A DNA stretch of 36,684 nt, taken from positions 1-36,684 of the forward strand of contig DATJDU010000015.1 in the NCBI GenBank assembly GCA_035497315.1, written 5' to 3'. This stretch comes from Andeanibacterium sp035497315. GTDB lineage: Bacteria; Pseudomonadota; Alphaproteobacteria; Sphingomonadales; Sphingomonadaceae. Positions 8,098-16,580 of this stretch are shown in pieces. A program made the translations under genes and the position numbers. Each line of letters opens with the position of its first letter. Position 1 is the stretch's first letter. Below the pieces are notes generated by a model that searched no databases, was not told where the DNA came from, and was given only the letters and a program-made list of their open reading frames with translations.

Positions 8098-9387
8098 ATG
8101 GCCGGCATGAGGCCTTCGGATACGGCTCCTACGAGTGACCTTCCGGGAGGAGCGCACTCTTCCGGCTACGAGTTGCGTGTCTTGCTTTTGCTCGGTCTGG
8201 CGTTCGGATTTGCCTATTTCGACCGCATGGCGATGACGTTCCTTGGGCCCTTCGTGATCGAGGATCTGTCGCTTTCCAACACAGAAGTTGGCGCGCTGGG
8301 ATCAGGTCTCTCGGTCACTTGGGCGCTCGGGGCCTATTTCGTGGGGCGTTGGTCGGACAGCATCGGCGCACGTAAGCCTTTTCTGCTCGCGGCGCTGGTG
8401 ATCTTCTCCTTTTGCTCGGTGATGTCGGGTCTGGCGTGGAATTTCGGCACACTCTTCGCAACCCGGATGGTGATGGGTGCAGCGGAAGGGCCATTCCTGC
8501 CGATCTGTCTGGCAATCATGGCGGCGGCCTCGGCCGAAAGCCGCAAGGGCCTCAATGCCGGTGTTGTGCAGAACGTGTTCGGCTCGCTGCTCGGCACGGC
8601 AGTGGCGCCCATCGTGCTTGTATGGCTGGCGGAAGCCTATGGCTGGCGCATGGCCTTCTATCTGGCGGGGGTGCCGGGGCTGATCCTGGCGTTGCTGATC
8701 TGGCGTTTCGTTGTCGAACCGGACCGCCCTGCCCCCGTGGCCGGGAAAGTAGCGAGGGACGCATCGCTCTCGCCCTGGCACATGTTGGCCGAACGCAATG
8801 TGCTGCTCTGCTCGATCCTGAGCTGCTTCGCTGTGGGTTCTGCCGTTGTCGGATCGATCTTCATGCCGCTCTATCTCGACGGCCCGCGCGGAATCGATCC
8901 TGCCACCTGGAAGTGGATGATGGCCGTGGTCGGTGTCTGTCCGGGCGTCGGCGCATTGGTGCTCGCGGCGCTATCGGACCGGATCGGGCGCAAACCGCCG
9001 ATGATCGTGGGTGCCGCGCTGATGACATTGCCGCCGCTGGCCCTGCTGCTGATGCCCGGCACGCCTGCGATGCTTACTGCCCTGATGTTTCTGGGCTGGA
9101 TGGGCATGGGGATATTCCCACTCTTCATGGGTGTGGTTCCTGCCGAAACGCTGGGCCGCGCCCGGGCTGCAACTGCGATGGGTCTCGTCGTCGGCATCGG
9201 GGAACTGACGGGTGGCGTACTGGGCCCGCTGGTGGCCGGGCAACTGGCAGATAACTACAGCCTCGATGTGGCGCTGTGGCTGCAGGCAGGGCTGGCTATC
9301 GCGGGAGGGCTGACGGCGCTCCTGCTCAACGAAACCAATCCGCGCGTGCTCGCACGCCGCGTCCAGGCGAGTTCGCTCAATGCATGA
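8098..9387 (+). CDS. MFS transporter, ACS-like
   Basis: A 429-aa major facilitator superfamily permease with about twelve hydrophobic segments. The first helix carries FGFAYFDRM, as in anion:cation symporters. The loop 2-3 motif is GRWSDSIGARKP and the equivalent in the second half is ALSDRIGRKPP. These permeases move organic acids such as aromatic or sugar acids with protons across the inner membrane. Start ATG 8098 is chosen, but no Shine-Dalgarno precedes it; GTG 8089 and ATG 8107 are alternatives. The 3' end overlaps the flavin hydroxylase gene by 8 bp, so the permease belongs to that operon and probably supplies its substrate. Confidence 0.9.
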   Translation: MAGMRPSDTAPTSDLPGGAHSSGYELRVLLLLGLAFGFAYFDRMAMTFLGPFVIEDLSLSNTEVGALGSGLSVTWALGAYFVGRWSDSIGARKPFLLAALVIFSFCSVMSGLAWNFGTLFATRMVMGAAEGPFLPICLAIMAAASAESRKGLNAGVVQNVFGSLLGTAVAPIVLVWLAEAYGWRMAFYLAGVPGLILALLIWRFVVEPDRPAPVAGKVARDASLSPWHMLAERNVLLCSILSCFAVGSAVVGSIFMPLYLDGPRGIDPATWKWMMAVVGVCPGVGALVLAALSDRIGRKPPMIVGAALMTLPPLALLLMPGTPAMLTALMFLGWMGMGIFPLFMGVVPAETLGRARAATAMGLVVGIGELTGGVLGPLVAGQLADNYSLDVALWLQAGLAIAGGLTALLLNETNPRVLARRVQASSLNA

Positions 9388-10597
9388 GAAGCAGAATGTC
9401 ATCATCGTGGGTGCTGGCCCGGTAGGTTTTCTTCTCGCGCTGGGGCTCGCGCGGCAGGGGATTGAAGTGACCATCCTCGATGCGGAAAGGGACGTGAACA
9501 CCTCGCCGCGTGCGGCTGTCTATTACCACACCACGCTTTCGATCCTGAACAAGCTGGGTGTGGCTGACGATGCGCATGAAATCGGCCTGCCCAGCACTGA
9601 ATTCCGTATGCACTGGCTGGCAACCGGCGAGAGAATGAGCTCCGACATGCGCGAGACGCTCGATCCAGGGCAGGAATATGATCATAATCTGCATTTCGGA
9701 CAGCATATCCTTGCCGCACTGGTAATGAAGCACCTCGCCCGCCTGCCACGCACGCAGGTGCTGTGGGGGCACAGGGTTGTCGCCATGGACCAGTCGACCG
9801 ATGGCGTTAAGCTGACGGTGGAGACAGACGATGGCGTGAAGCAGATGGCTGCCCATTGGGTGATCGGCACCGATGGCGCGCGCTCCACCATGCGGCGGCT
9901 GATGGGGCTCGATTTCGAAGGTTTCACCTGGCCCGATCGCTTCGTTGCGACCAATATCGAATATCCCTTTCTGGAAAACGGCTTCTGCAACGCCAACATG
10001 GTGGTGGACCCCGTCAACTGGGCGGTGGTCGGCAGGCTGGGGCGTGAGAACCTTTGGCGTCTGACCTATGGCGAAGATGCCGGGCTGGACGAGGCGAAGA
10101 TTCTCGAACGTCTGCCCGAGCGCTTCGCCGCGATCCTGCCCGATCCCTCCATCCCCTACCGGATTGATACTTTCTCCCCCTATCGCGTGCATCAGCGCAG
10201 CGCCCCGACCTATCGGGTAGGCCGCGCCCTGCTGGCGGGCGATGCGGCCCATGCCTGCAACCCTTGCGGCGGACTGGGGCTCACGGGCGGAGTGCTCGAT
10301 GCCGATGCGCTGAGCGACGCGCTGGGCGCGGTAATCCACGCCAAGGCGCCGGAAAGCGTGCTCGATTTCTATTCGCAGGAACGCCGCCGCGTGTTCCTGG
10401 AAGTCGCTTCTCCCCTGTCTTCCAATTTCAAGCGCTTGCTTTCGGAAAGCGATCCGGTGCAGCGGGCCAGGGATAAGGAACAGATGATGGCAGAGGGCGA
10501 AAAAGGCGGGGCCGAAATCCGCGCTTCCTCGCTCGCCGAACTGATGAAGGGCCAGCCGATGCCGGTCCCCGCGCCAGTGATACAGGAAGATGCATGA
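9380..10597 (+). CDS. FAD-dependent aromatic monooxygenase, MhpA-like
   Basis: A 405-aa class A flavoprotein hydroxylase (p-hydroxybenzoate hydroxylase fold). The FAD-binding GAGPVG is at residues 11-16, the DG motif at 165-166 (VIGTDGARST) and the GD motif at 287-288 (ALLAGDAAHACNPCGG). Such enzymes use NAD(P)H and O2 to hydroxylate phenols ortho to the hydroxyl; relatives include 3-(3-hydroxyphenyl)propionate hydroxylase, which is longer. The start overlaps the MFS gene by 8 bp and the stop overlaps the alpha/beta hydrolase start (ATGA at 10594), so all three are coupled. It is clearly paralogous to the protein at 13631-14821: both share SPRAAVY, a TWP(D/E)RFVATN stretch and HQR near the GD motif. 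The exact substrate is unknown. Confidence 0.92.
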   Translation: MHEKQNVIIVGAGPVGFLLALGLARQGIEVTILDAERDVNTSPRAAVYYHTTLSILNKLGVADDAHEIGLPSTEFRMHWLATGERMSSDMRETLDPGQEYDHNLHFGQHILAALVMKHLARLPRTQVLWGHRVVAMDQSTDGVKLTVETDDGVKQMAAHWVIGTDGARSTMRRLMGLDFEGFTWPDRFVATNIEYPFLENGFCNANMVVDPVNWAVVGRLGRENLWRLTYGEDAGLDEAKILERLPERFAAILPDPSIPYRIDTFSPYRVHQRSAPTYRVGRALLAGDAAHACNPCGGLGLTGGVLDADALSDALGAVIHAKAPESVLDFYSQERRRVFLEVASPLSSNFKRLLSESDPVQRARDKEQMMAEGEKGGAEIRASSLAELMKGQPMPVPAPVIQEDA

Positions 10598-11382
10598 GCG
10601 AATTTGCCTATAGCACCGAGGGTTTTGAACGGTCGGTCTACCGCATCGACGGTGTGGAGACGGTGGTCTACGAAATCGGTGACGGCCCGCCCTGCGTCTA
10701 TTTCCACGGTGGCGGGACTTATCACGGCTTCGAATGGGCGCGCGATTTTGCGGATTCCTTCCGTATGATCCTGCCGATCCACCCCAATTTCGGCGAAAGC
10801 GGCGATGCCGATTTCACCGGCGTGGGCGATTATGTGATACATTACGAAATGCTCTTCGCCGCGCTGGAGCTGGAGACGTTCCACCTGATGGGCGCATCCA
10901 TGGGCGGGCATTTCGCCGCGCGCTATGCCGGGGAGCATTGGGACGAGATCGACCGGCTGGTGCTGATTTCGCCCGCCGGTTTGAAGAGCGATCAGGCCTC
11001 CATCCCCGACTTCTCGCAAATCCCGCCGGAAGACCTGCCCGGCTGGTTCGTCGAAAGCCGCGAATGGCTGGAGCCTTACTGGCCTTCGCAGCCCGGCCCC
11101 GAATGGCTTGCCCTGCGCCAGCGCGAGGGCGCGGCGGCCTTCCGCACGCGGGACGAGGTTGCGGTTTCCGATGCGAAGCTGCGCGAAACGCTGAAAGGCT
11201 TCGACCGGCCGGTGCTGCTGCTGTGGGGCGGGGATGACCGGATCGTGCCGCCCGGCTTCATTCCCGAATGGCAGAGCGTGTTGCCCGATGCGGAAGTGGT
11301 GGTGATCCCCGGCGGGGCGCATCTGCTGCTCGACGAGAATATGGTCGCGCGCAAGGCGGCGAAGGACTTCCTGTTGGCCTGA
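10594..11382 (+). CDS. Alpha/beta hydrolase, MhpC-like
   Basis: A 262-aa cytoplasmic alpha/beta hydrolase. The nucleophile elbow GASMGG puts Ser102 as nucleophile. The acid is Asp214 or Asp215 in WGGDDRIV and the base is His243 in GGAHLLL. HGGG at residues 38-41 supplies the oxyanion hole. In phenolic pathways such enzymes cleave C-C bonds of ring-fission products or hydrolyse esters and lactones. No extradiol ring-cleavage dioxygenase of usual size lies nearby, so ester or lactone hydrolysis, or cleavage of a hydroxylase product, is as likely as meta-cleavage hydrolysis. It is the last gene of the MFS-hydroxylase operon. Its stop is 2 bp from the stop of the convergent permease. Confidence 0.88.
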   Translation: MSEFAYSTEGFERSVYRIDGVETVVYEIGDGPPCVYFHGGGTYHGFEWARDFADSFRMILPIHPNFGESGDADFTGVGDYVIHYEMLFAALELETFHLMGASMGGHFAARYAGEHWDEIDRLVLISPAGLKSDQASIPDFSQIPPEDLPGWFVESREWLEPYWPSQPGPEWLALRQREGAAAFRTRDEVAVSDAKLRETLKGFDRPVLLLWGGDDRIVPPGFIPEWQSVLPDAEVVVIPGGAHLLLDENMVARKAAKDFLLA

Positions 11383-11384
11383 TC

Positions 11385-12710
11385 CTACCGCCCCGGCTCG
11401 ATCCGTCGGGCGCGGTTGAAGGTCAAAGCGGAAAGCACGGCGGGCACGGCCATGGCGGCGCATACTGCGGCAATCTCCAGCCCCTCGCCCAGTAGCCATC
11501 CGCCCACGATCGGCCCGAAGATGGAGCCCACGCGCCCGGCCGTGGTGGCAAAGCCCAGCCCGGTGGCGCGCAATTGCGACGGGAAGGCATAGGCGATGGT
11601 CAGCCAGTTGGCCGTGGCCGATCCGAACAGCATGGCCCCGGTCAGCGGTGCGATCAGCCACAATGCCTGCGGATTGCCGACAAACTGGCCAAACAGGGCA
11701 ATCAGCGCGGCGAGGCACAGCATGGTGGCCCACATCATGCGCTTTACGCCGATAGTGCCGCACAGGAAGCCGGTGGCCATCCCGCCCACGATCCCGCCAT
11801 AGGAAACCCAGGCCGAATATTGCGCGCCCAGCGTGTCGGACGCATTGGCCTGCGCCACAAGCGGCGGGCCCCAGTTGATGATGAAATACCAGGCGAACAT
11901 GTTCAATGCGTGCGCCAGGAACAGTTTGGCCAGTTCCTTCACATGGATCGGCTGGGCAATCTCTGCCAGCACCGCGCCGCGTGCGCCTTCCGGCCTGGGG
12001 GGAAGTTGGGAAATCTCGGGAATGGCCATTCGGCGCAACATGCGGTTGGTGCGGGCAATTGCGTTTCTCGGCTGGCGCGAGAGCAGATAGTCCAGCGATT
12101 CCGCCAGCCACAGGAAGGCGATAGGGAACAGCAGTGCGGACAGGACAGAGCCGACCCAGAAGATGCCGCGCCAGCCGTAATTGCCCAGCACCGCCACGGC
12201 CACCATGGCGCCGATGATCGTGCCCACCGGATAGGCGGCGGCCACGCAGCTTGCGGCGAATTCGCGGCGCCTGAAGCTGGCATATTCCAGCGCCAGCATC
12301 CCGGCGGTGCTGGTCATCCCGCCGATCCCGATGCCGGTGACGATGCGCCCCGCAGCCATGGTGTAGAAACCGTGGGACAGGGCGGAGATCGCCATGCCTG
12401 CGCTCATGAAGATCAGGCAGGAAAGGATCGCCGGGCGCCTGCCCCATTGGTCTGCCACGGGCGAGACGCCCAGCGCGCCGAGGGCCATGCCGACGAGGTT
12501 CATCGACAGGAGAGTGCCCAGCGCCGCGTCGCCCATCCCCCATTCGCGCTTCAGGGCGGAACCGGCCTGCGCAAGGGCAAGGATGTCGTATCCGTCGATC
12601 ATGTTGATCAGCACGCACAGGCCGATCACCGCATATTGCGGCAGCTGCATCGGGCGATTGCCCAATATCTCGCGCGGATCGGAAACGGGCACAGGCGTTT
12701 CGCTCGCCAC
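11385..12710 (-). CDS. MFS transporter, aromatic acid:H+ symporter (AAHS) type
   Basis: A 12-helix permease of about 441 aa. The first helix contains INMIDGYDIL, matching the DG(Y/F)D motif of the AAHS family (PcaK, BenK), and loop 2-3 reads VADQWGRRPA. These proteins import aromatic acids with protons. GTG 12710 is chosen as start because GGGGGAAG lies six bases ahead; an in-frame GTG at 12725 would add five residues. It converges on the alpha/beta hydrolase (2-bp gap) and diverges from the CmcJ-like gene. It is a second, different permease within 4 kb of the ACS-like one, perhaps for an intermediate or second substrate. Confidence 0.9.
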   Translation of the reverse strand: MASETPVPVSDPREILGNRPMQLPQYAVIGLCVLINMIDGYDILALAQAGSALKREWGMGDAALGTLLSMNLVGMALGALGVSPVADQWGRRPAILSCLIFMSAGMAISALSHGFYTMAAGRIVTGIGIGGMTSTAGMLALEYASFRRREFAASCVAAAYPVGTIIGAMVAVAVLGNYGWRGIFWVGSVLSALLFPIAFLWLAESLDYLLSRQPRNAIARTNRMLRRMAIPEISQLPPRPEGARGAVLAEIAQPIHVKELAKLFLAHALNMFAWYFIINWGPPLVAQANASDTLGAQYSAWVSYGGIVGGMATGFLCGTIGVKRMMWATMLCLAALIALFGQFVGNPQALWLIAPLTGAMLFGSATANWLTIAYAFPSQLRATGLGFATTAGRVGSIFGPIVGGWLLGEGLEIAAVCAAMAVPAVLSALTFNRARRIEPGR

Positions 12711-12811
12711 CAAGACTTCCCCCACTGCCTGCCGCTATATTGCGGCCTGACCGGCAGGCTATGCTGCGCAACATGGCGCGCCAAGTCCACCGGGCGAAGG
12801 AGAGGTTGACC

Positions 12812-13624
12812 GTGAGCGAAGCCGAGCGGATCGTCTGCGATGTCGAGACGGCGATGAACCATATCGTGCGCGGGGAGAAGGCGACCTTCCACCCCGGTGC
12901 GCGCGAAAAGAGTTACTGGCCGGTGGAGGAACATCGCGTCACTATCCGCGACATGCGGCCCCTGGCAGAGGAGTTATCGTTCGACCGCAACGGCTTCGTC
13001 CTGCTGGACGAGCCCTCCTCCGTCAGGGATTTTGACGATCCCGGCCAGCTTGCGCTCTATTGCCGCGAAACCGAGGCACTGGTGCAGCAGCTCACCGGTG
13101 CGGCGAAGACGATCAGCTTCGGCGCGGTAGTGCGGACCAATGCCGGCGGCACCCATGGCCACAATATGCCGGCCTATGGCGCCCATGTGGACTATGGCGA
13201 CCGCACGGTGCGGGACTTCGCTTTCGATCTCCTGCCGAAGGAAGAAGCGGAACGGCGCCTTTCGGGCCGCTACATGCTGATCAATGTCTGGCGGCCGATC
13301 GTGATGGTGGAAAGTGCCCCTCTGGCCCTGTGCGATGCCAGCACGGTGAAACGCGAAGATCTGTTCGACAGCGAAGTGGTGGGCGGGCTGGGCGATTTCG
13401 GCCGCCGTTCGCTCTGGGGCTTCAACCTCGCCTGGGCGCCGGGCCAGCACTGGTACTGGGTGCCGCATATGCAGCCTTGGGAAGTGCTGGCCTTCAAGCT
13501 CTATGACAGCGATCCGGACGTAGTGCAGTTCACTGCCCACAGCGCTTTCGACATTCCCGGAACCCCGCCCGACGCCGCCCCCCGGCAGAGCATCGAACTG
13601 CGGACGATTTCGTTCATGGAGTGA
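12812..13624 (+). CDS. CmcJ/NvfI-family oxidoreductase-like protein
   Basis: About 270 aa. The sequence resembles the CmcJ/NvfI (AsaB/GA4-desaturase-like) family, related to Fe(II)/2-oxoglutarate oxygenases. Visible landmarks are AHVDYGDR (a His-x-Asp metal pair), LINVWRP, HMQPWEVLAFKLYDS and the late VQFTAHSAFD, where the last His could complete the facial triad. Members include fungal meroterpenoid oxygenases and CmcJ of cephamycin biosynthesis. GTG 12812 is chosen because AAGGAGAGG (12797-12805) is correctly placed six bases upstream; an extended TTG start at 12740 would lack a ribosome site. It stands between two transporter/hydroxylase blocks and converges on the second flavin hydroxylase with a 6-bp gap. 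The reaction is unknown; hydroxylation or O-dealkylation would fit. Confidence 0.78.
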   Translation: MSEAERIVCDVETAMNHIVRGEKATFHPGAREKSYWPVEEHRVTIRDMRPLAEELSFDRNGFVLLDEPSSVRDFDDPGQLALYCRETEALVQQLTGAAKTISFGAVVRTNAGGTHGHNMPAYGAHVDYGDRTVRDFAFDLLPKEEAERRLSGRYMLINVWRPIVMVESAPLALCDASTVKREDLFDSEVVGGLGDFGRRSLWGFNLAWAPGQHWYWVPHMQPWEVLAFKLYDSDPDVVQFTAHSAFDIPGTPPDAAPRQSIELRTISFME

Positions 13625-13630
13625 CGGGGC

Positions 13631-14821
13631 TCAGGCCTCCACCGGCGAAGGCGTCTCCAGCGTCTTGACGAACCATAGGCCGTTCCGCCGCGCATCGGGA
13701 TCGCGAGCCATGAGGCGCAGCCCATCAAGCGCATTCTCCAGCGCCGTACCGCCGCCACAGGCGTGGAAGACGAGTTGCTTGTTGGCGATTGCTTTGGGCG
13801 AGGTTCGCTCAAGATAGATCCGCCGCCGCTCCTCGGCATACATATCCAGCAACGCCGGGTCCGCACCGTCCAGCACGATGGCGGCGAGCGTCGGCCACAG
13901 CGCATAGGCATCGAACAGCCCGGTGGTCAGGCCATAACCGCCAGTGGGATTGGTCACATGGGCGGCATCGCCCGCCAGAACTACGCGGCCCTTGCGGAAG
14001 CTCTCCGCCGCGCGCTGATGCATCCGGTAAGGCGCCGCTCTGTCCAGCCTGTGGCTCCCTTGTCCCACCAATAGGTGCTTGTATGTACAGGCCAGACGCT
14101 GGAGATAATCCCTTTCAGGCAGGGCGGCATCCTCCATATAGGTGCAGCGCCACAGCCCTTCTTCGTCGATTTTCACGATCACCGCGCCCCATTGGTCGTC
14201 GATCACCATGGTCGTACGGTCGTAACCCGCGCTTTCGAAATCGTGATAGACATTGGTCGCCACGAAGCGTTCCGGCCAGGTCATGCCGTCAAAACCGAGG
14301 CCGAGCGTCTTGCGTACCAGGCTGCCTGCCCCGTCGGCACCCACCACGTAGCGACAGGAGAGGAACTCGATCCCGTCCGGCCCCTCCACCGAAACCCGCG
14401 CTCCGTCGGCATCCTGCGCCAACGTGATCATGCCCGTGCCGAAACGGATATCCGCATTGGGCAGTGCTTCCAGCCGGTCCCGCGCAATGGCGGCGAGGCG
14501 ATCCTGCCCCAGATGGATATTGTAGGGATAGGCCGTGCGACCCTGCAGCACCGAGAGATCGTAGCGGATTTCCTCGCCGGTCTTCTTCACCAGCCAGAGA
14601 TAGTCACTCTTGGCAAAGCCGATCCGTTCCGCTTCCTCGCGAATGCCCAGCCGCTCCAGCCCGTCGAGCACGGACCAGTGATAAACGGCGGCGCGCGGGC
14701 TGCTGGCGATTTCCTCCTCGGTCTCCATTACGCAGACCTTTACGCCAGCCTGTGCCAACCCCAGCGCGGTGACGAAGCCGGTCGGCCCGCCGCCGACGAT
14801 GATCACATCGTAATCGTACAT
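13631..14821 (-). CDS. FAD-dependent aromatic monooxygenase, second paralogue
   Basis: A 396-aa class A flavin hydroxylase. The FAD motif GGGPTG is at residues 10-15, DG at 163-164 and GD at 284-285 (VVLAGDAAHVTNPTGG). It shares order and wording with the enzyme at 9380-10597 (SPRAAVYH, a TWPERFVATN stretch, HQRAAESF) but is clearly diverged, so it probably acts on a different intermediate. The open frame extends much further upstream, but the conserved Rossmann start MYDYDVIIVGGG and a GGGAG seven bases ahead fix the start at 14821. It diverges from the nine-gene operon at 14942 across 120 bp, which probably holds both promoters. Confidence 0.92.
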   Translation of the reverse strand: MYDYDVIIVGGGPTGFVTALGLAQAGVKVCVMETEEEIASSPRAAVYHWSVLDGLERLGIREEAERIGFAKSDYLWLVKKTGEEIRYDLSVLQGRTAYPYNIHLGQDRLAAIARDRLEALPNADIRFGTGMITLAQDADGARVSVEGPDGIEFLSCRYVVGADGAGSLVRKTLGLGFDGMTWPERFVATNVYHDFESAGYDRTTMVIDDQWGAVIVKIDEEGLWRCTYMEDAALPERDYLQRLACTYKHLLVGQGSHRLDRAAPYRMHQRAAESFRKGRVVLAGDAAHVTNPTGGYGLTTGLFDAYALWPTLAAIVLDGADPALLDMYAEERRRIYLERTSPKAIANKQLVFHACGGGTALENALDGLRLMARDPDARRNGLWFVKTLETPSPVEA

Positions 14822-14941
14822 ATCGCTCTCCCGCTTCTGCTTCTGACAGAGGGCTTCGCGCGCTGCCAAGAGACTTTCGCCCATGTTCAAGCGGCGGGGC
14901 CGGGCGGGGCCTAGGACTTGGGCAAAGAGGAGAGGAATACA

Positions 14942-16174
14942 GTGGCCCAGGCAGAGCTTGACCTGACTATCGATGCGCGTGGCGGCAACTATCGCCTGCG
15001 CGGCCGCTACAACCCGGAATTTTCCGGCGTTGCCGAAGCCTTTGCCGAGAATTTCCGGGTAGAGGAAGAACTGGGCGGGGCCACATCGGTGGTGATAGAT
15101 GGCGAAACGGTAGTCGATCTGTGGGGCGGCTGGGCGCGCGAGGATCGCTCGCAGGAATGGGACGAGCATTCCACCGTCTGCATGATGAGCGTGGCCAAGG
15201 GCGTAACCGGCATTGCCTTCAACATGGCGGTCGATCGCGGGTTGATCGATATCGATCTGCCAGTGGCTCATTACTGGCCCGAATTCGCGCAGAACGGGAA
15301 GGAAGACATCCTCGTGCGCTGGTGCCTCGATCACCGCGCGGCCATTCCCGTCCTCACCACCGACACGATGTATCCGGGCGGCTTCTTCGATTACCCCGCC
15401 TATATCCGCGCGCTGGAAGTGCAGGAACCGCTGTGGGAGCCGGGCACGCGCGCGGCCTATCACGTGCATAATCAGGGCTTCCTGGTGGGCGAGATTCTGC
15501 GCCGGGTAACGGGGATGACCGTGGGGCCCTTCCTGCGTCAGAACGTTACCGGGCCGCTGCACGCTGAATATTACATCGGCGGGATGAGCGAGGAAGAACA
15601 GTCCCACGTCGCCGAGGTGCTGCCCAACACCAAGGCGCGGCTGTTCGCGGCGAAGGACCAGACCGTGCCGCCCAAGCCGGCCACGCCGGAAGGCTGGCAG
15701 GACGGCGCGACCCTGCGCAGCTTTGCCTTCCTGCAGAACCCCAGCGAGCCGTGGCACACCACCATGAACTCGCCCATCTGGCGCACTTGCGAGATCGCCA
15801 GCGGCTCGGGCCACGGCAATCCGCGCGGTGTGGCGCGCATCTATGGCGCTGCCGTGGGCGAGGTCGATGGGGTTAGTTTGTTGTCGAAACACGCTCTGGA
15901 GGCGATGCTGGTCGAGCAGCACAACCAGATCGAACTGCTGCAGGACCGGCCCTATCATCAGGCCCTGGGCGTGCTGCTGAACACGCCGGAGGCGGTCTAT
16001 ATGGGCCCCAATCCGCGCAGCTTCGGCCATCATGGCCTCGGCGGATCGATCGGCTTCGGCGATCCGGAGGCGAAGCTCGGCTTTTCCTATTGCTGCAACC
16101 AGATGCACGCCGTGGGCGACAATGGCCCGCGCGCAAGGCGGCTGATCGATGCCGTCTACGCGGCGATCGGCTGA
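14942..16174 (+). CDS. Serine hydrolase of the beta-lactamase (class C/EstB) family
   Basis: About 410 aa with a penicillin-binding/beta-lactamase fold. The S-x-x-K nucleophile motif is S83VAK86, a catalytic-type Tyr is in AAYHVHN (Tyr173), and FGHHGLGG near the C-terminus is the third motif. No signal peptide is seen, so it should be a cytoplasmic esterase, lactonase or transesterase rather than an antibiotic resistance enzyme. GTG 14942 is chosen because AGAGGAGAGG lies just upstream; TTG 14918 is the only longer option. It is first in a nine-gene operon and 16 bp ahead of the carboxymuconolactone-decarboxylase-like gene. A second family member is the sixth gene. Ester or lactone opening in the pathway is the best guess. 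Confidence 0.88.
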   Translation: MAQAELDLTIDARGGNYRLRGRYNPEFSGVAEAFAENFRVEEELGGATSVVIDGETVVDLWGGWAREDRSQEWDEHSTVCMMSVAKGVTGIAFNMAVDRGLIDIDLPVAHYWPEFAQNGKEDILVRWCLDHRAAIPVLTTDTMYPGGFFDYPAYIRALEVQEPLWEPGTRAAYHVHNQGFLVGEILRRVTGMTVGPFLRQNVTGPLHAEYYIGGMSEEEQSHVAEVLPNTKARLFAAKDQTVPPKPATPEGWQDGATLRSFAFLQNPSEPWHTTMNSPIWRTCEIASGSGHGNPRGVARIYGAAVGEVDGVSLLSKHALEAMLVEQHNQIELLQDRPYHQALGVLLNTPEAVYMGPNPRSFGHHGLGGSIGFGDPEAKLGFSYCCNQMHAVGDNGPRARRLIDAVYAAIG

Positions 16175-16190
16175 GAAAGGATACGATCGG

Positions 16191-16580
16191 ATGGATAAGG
16201 AACTTTTCGACAAGGGCATGAAGATCCGCCGCGAGGTGTTGGGCGATGCCTATGTCGACCGGGCGCTGGCGAAGAGCGGGCCGTTCAACGATCCGCTGCA
16301 GGAACTGGTCACCACTTATTGCTGGGGCTGGACCTGGGGGCGCAAAGGCCTGCCGCGCAGGGATCGTTCGCTGATCAACCTCGCCATGATTTCCGTGCTC
16401 AACCGGAGCCACGAGCTGAAGGCGCATATTCGCGGCGCGCTCAACAATGGCCTCTCCAAGGAGGAAATCCGCGAAGTGCTGCTGCAGGTGGGCATCTATG
16501 CCGGCATCCCCGCCACGGTGGACAGCTTCCGCATCGCCAATGAAGCCTTTGCCGAAATCGAAGCGGAAGAAGCATCGTGA
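16191..16580 (+). CDS. Carboxymuconolactone decarboxylase family protein
   Basis: A 129-aa all-alpha protein of the CMD family, close in size to 4-carboxymuconolactone decarboxylase (PcaC). Characteristic stretches are GWTWGRKGLPRRDRSLINLAMI, HELKAHIRGALNNG and EIREVLLQVGIYAGIPA. It has no CxxC pair, so it is not an AhpD-type peroxidase. PcaC decarboxylates a gamma-lactone, and a decarboxylation or isomerisation of a lactone or enol intermediate would suit this cluster. ATG 16191 follows the serine hydrolase by 16 bp. The stop overlaps the GTG start of the next gene (GTGA at 16577). Confidence 0.9.
   Translation: MDKELFDKGMKIRREVLGDAYVDRALAKSGPFNDPLQELVTTYCWGWTWGRKGLPRRDRSLINLAMISVLNRSHELKAHIRGALNNGLSKEEIREVLLQVGIYAGIPATVDSFRIANEAFAEIEAEEAS

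Noticed and set aside
10369..12774. 801-codon minus-strand open frame
   Set aside because: It overlaps the MFS permease in another frame and runs through the hydrolase gene; no domain is visible and the real genes have clear motifs.
14822..16219. N-terminal extension of the second flavin hydroxylase (open to 16219)
   Set aside because: The Rossmann start and a ribosome site place the start at 14821; the extension is antisense to the serine hydrolase.
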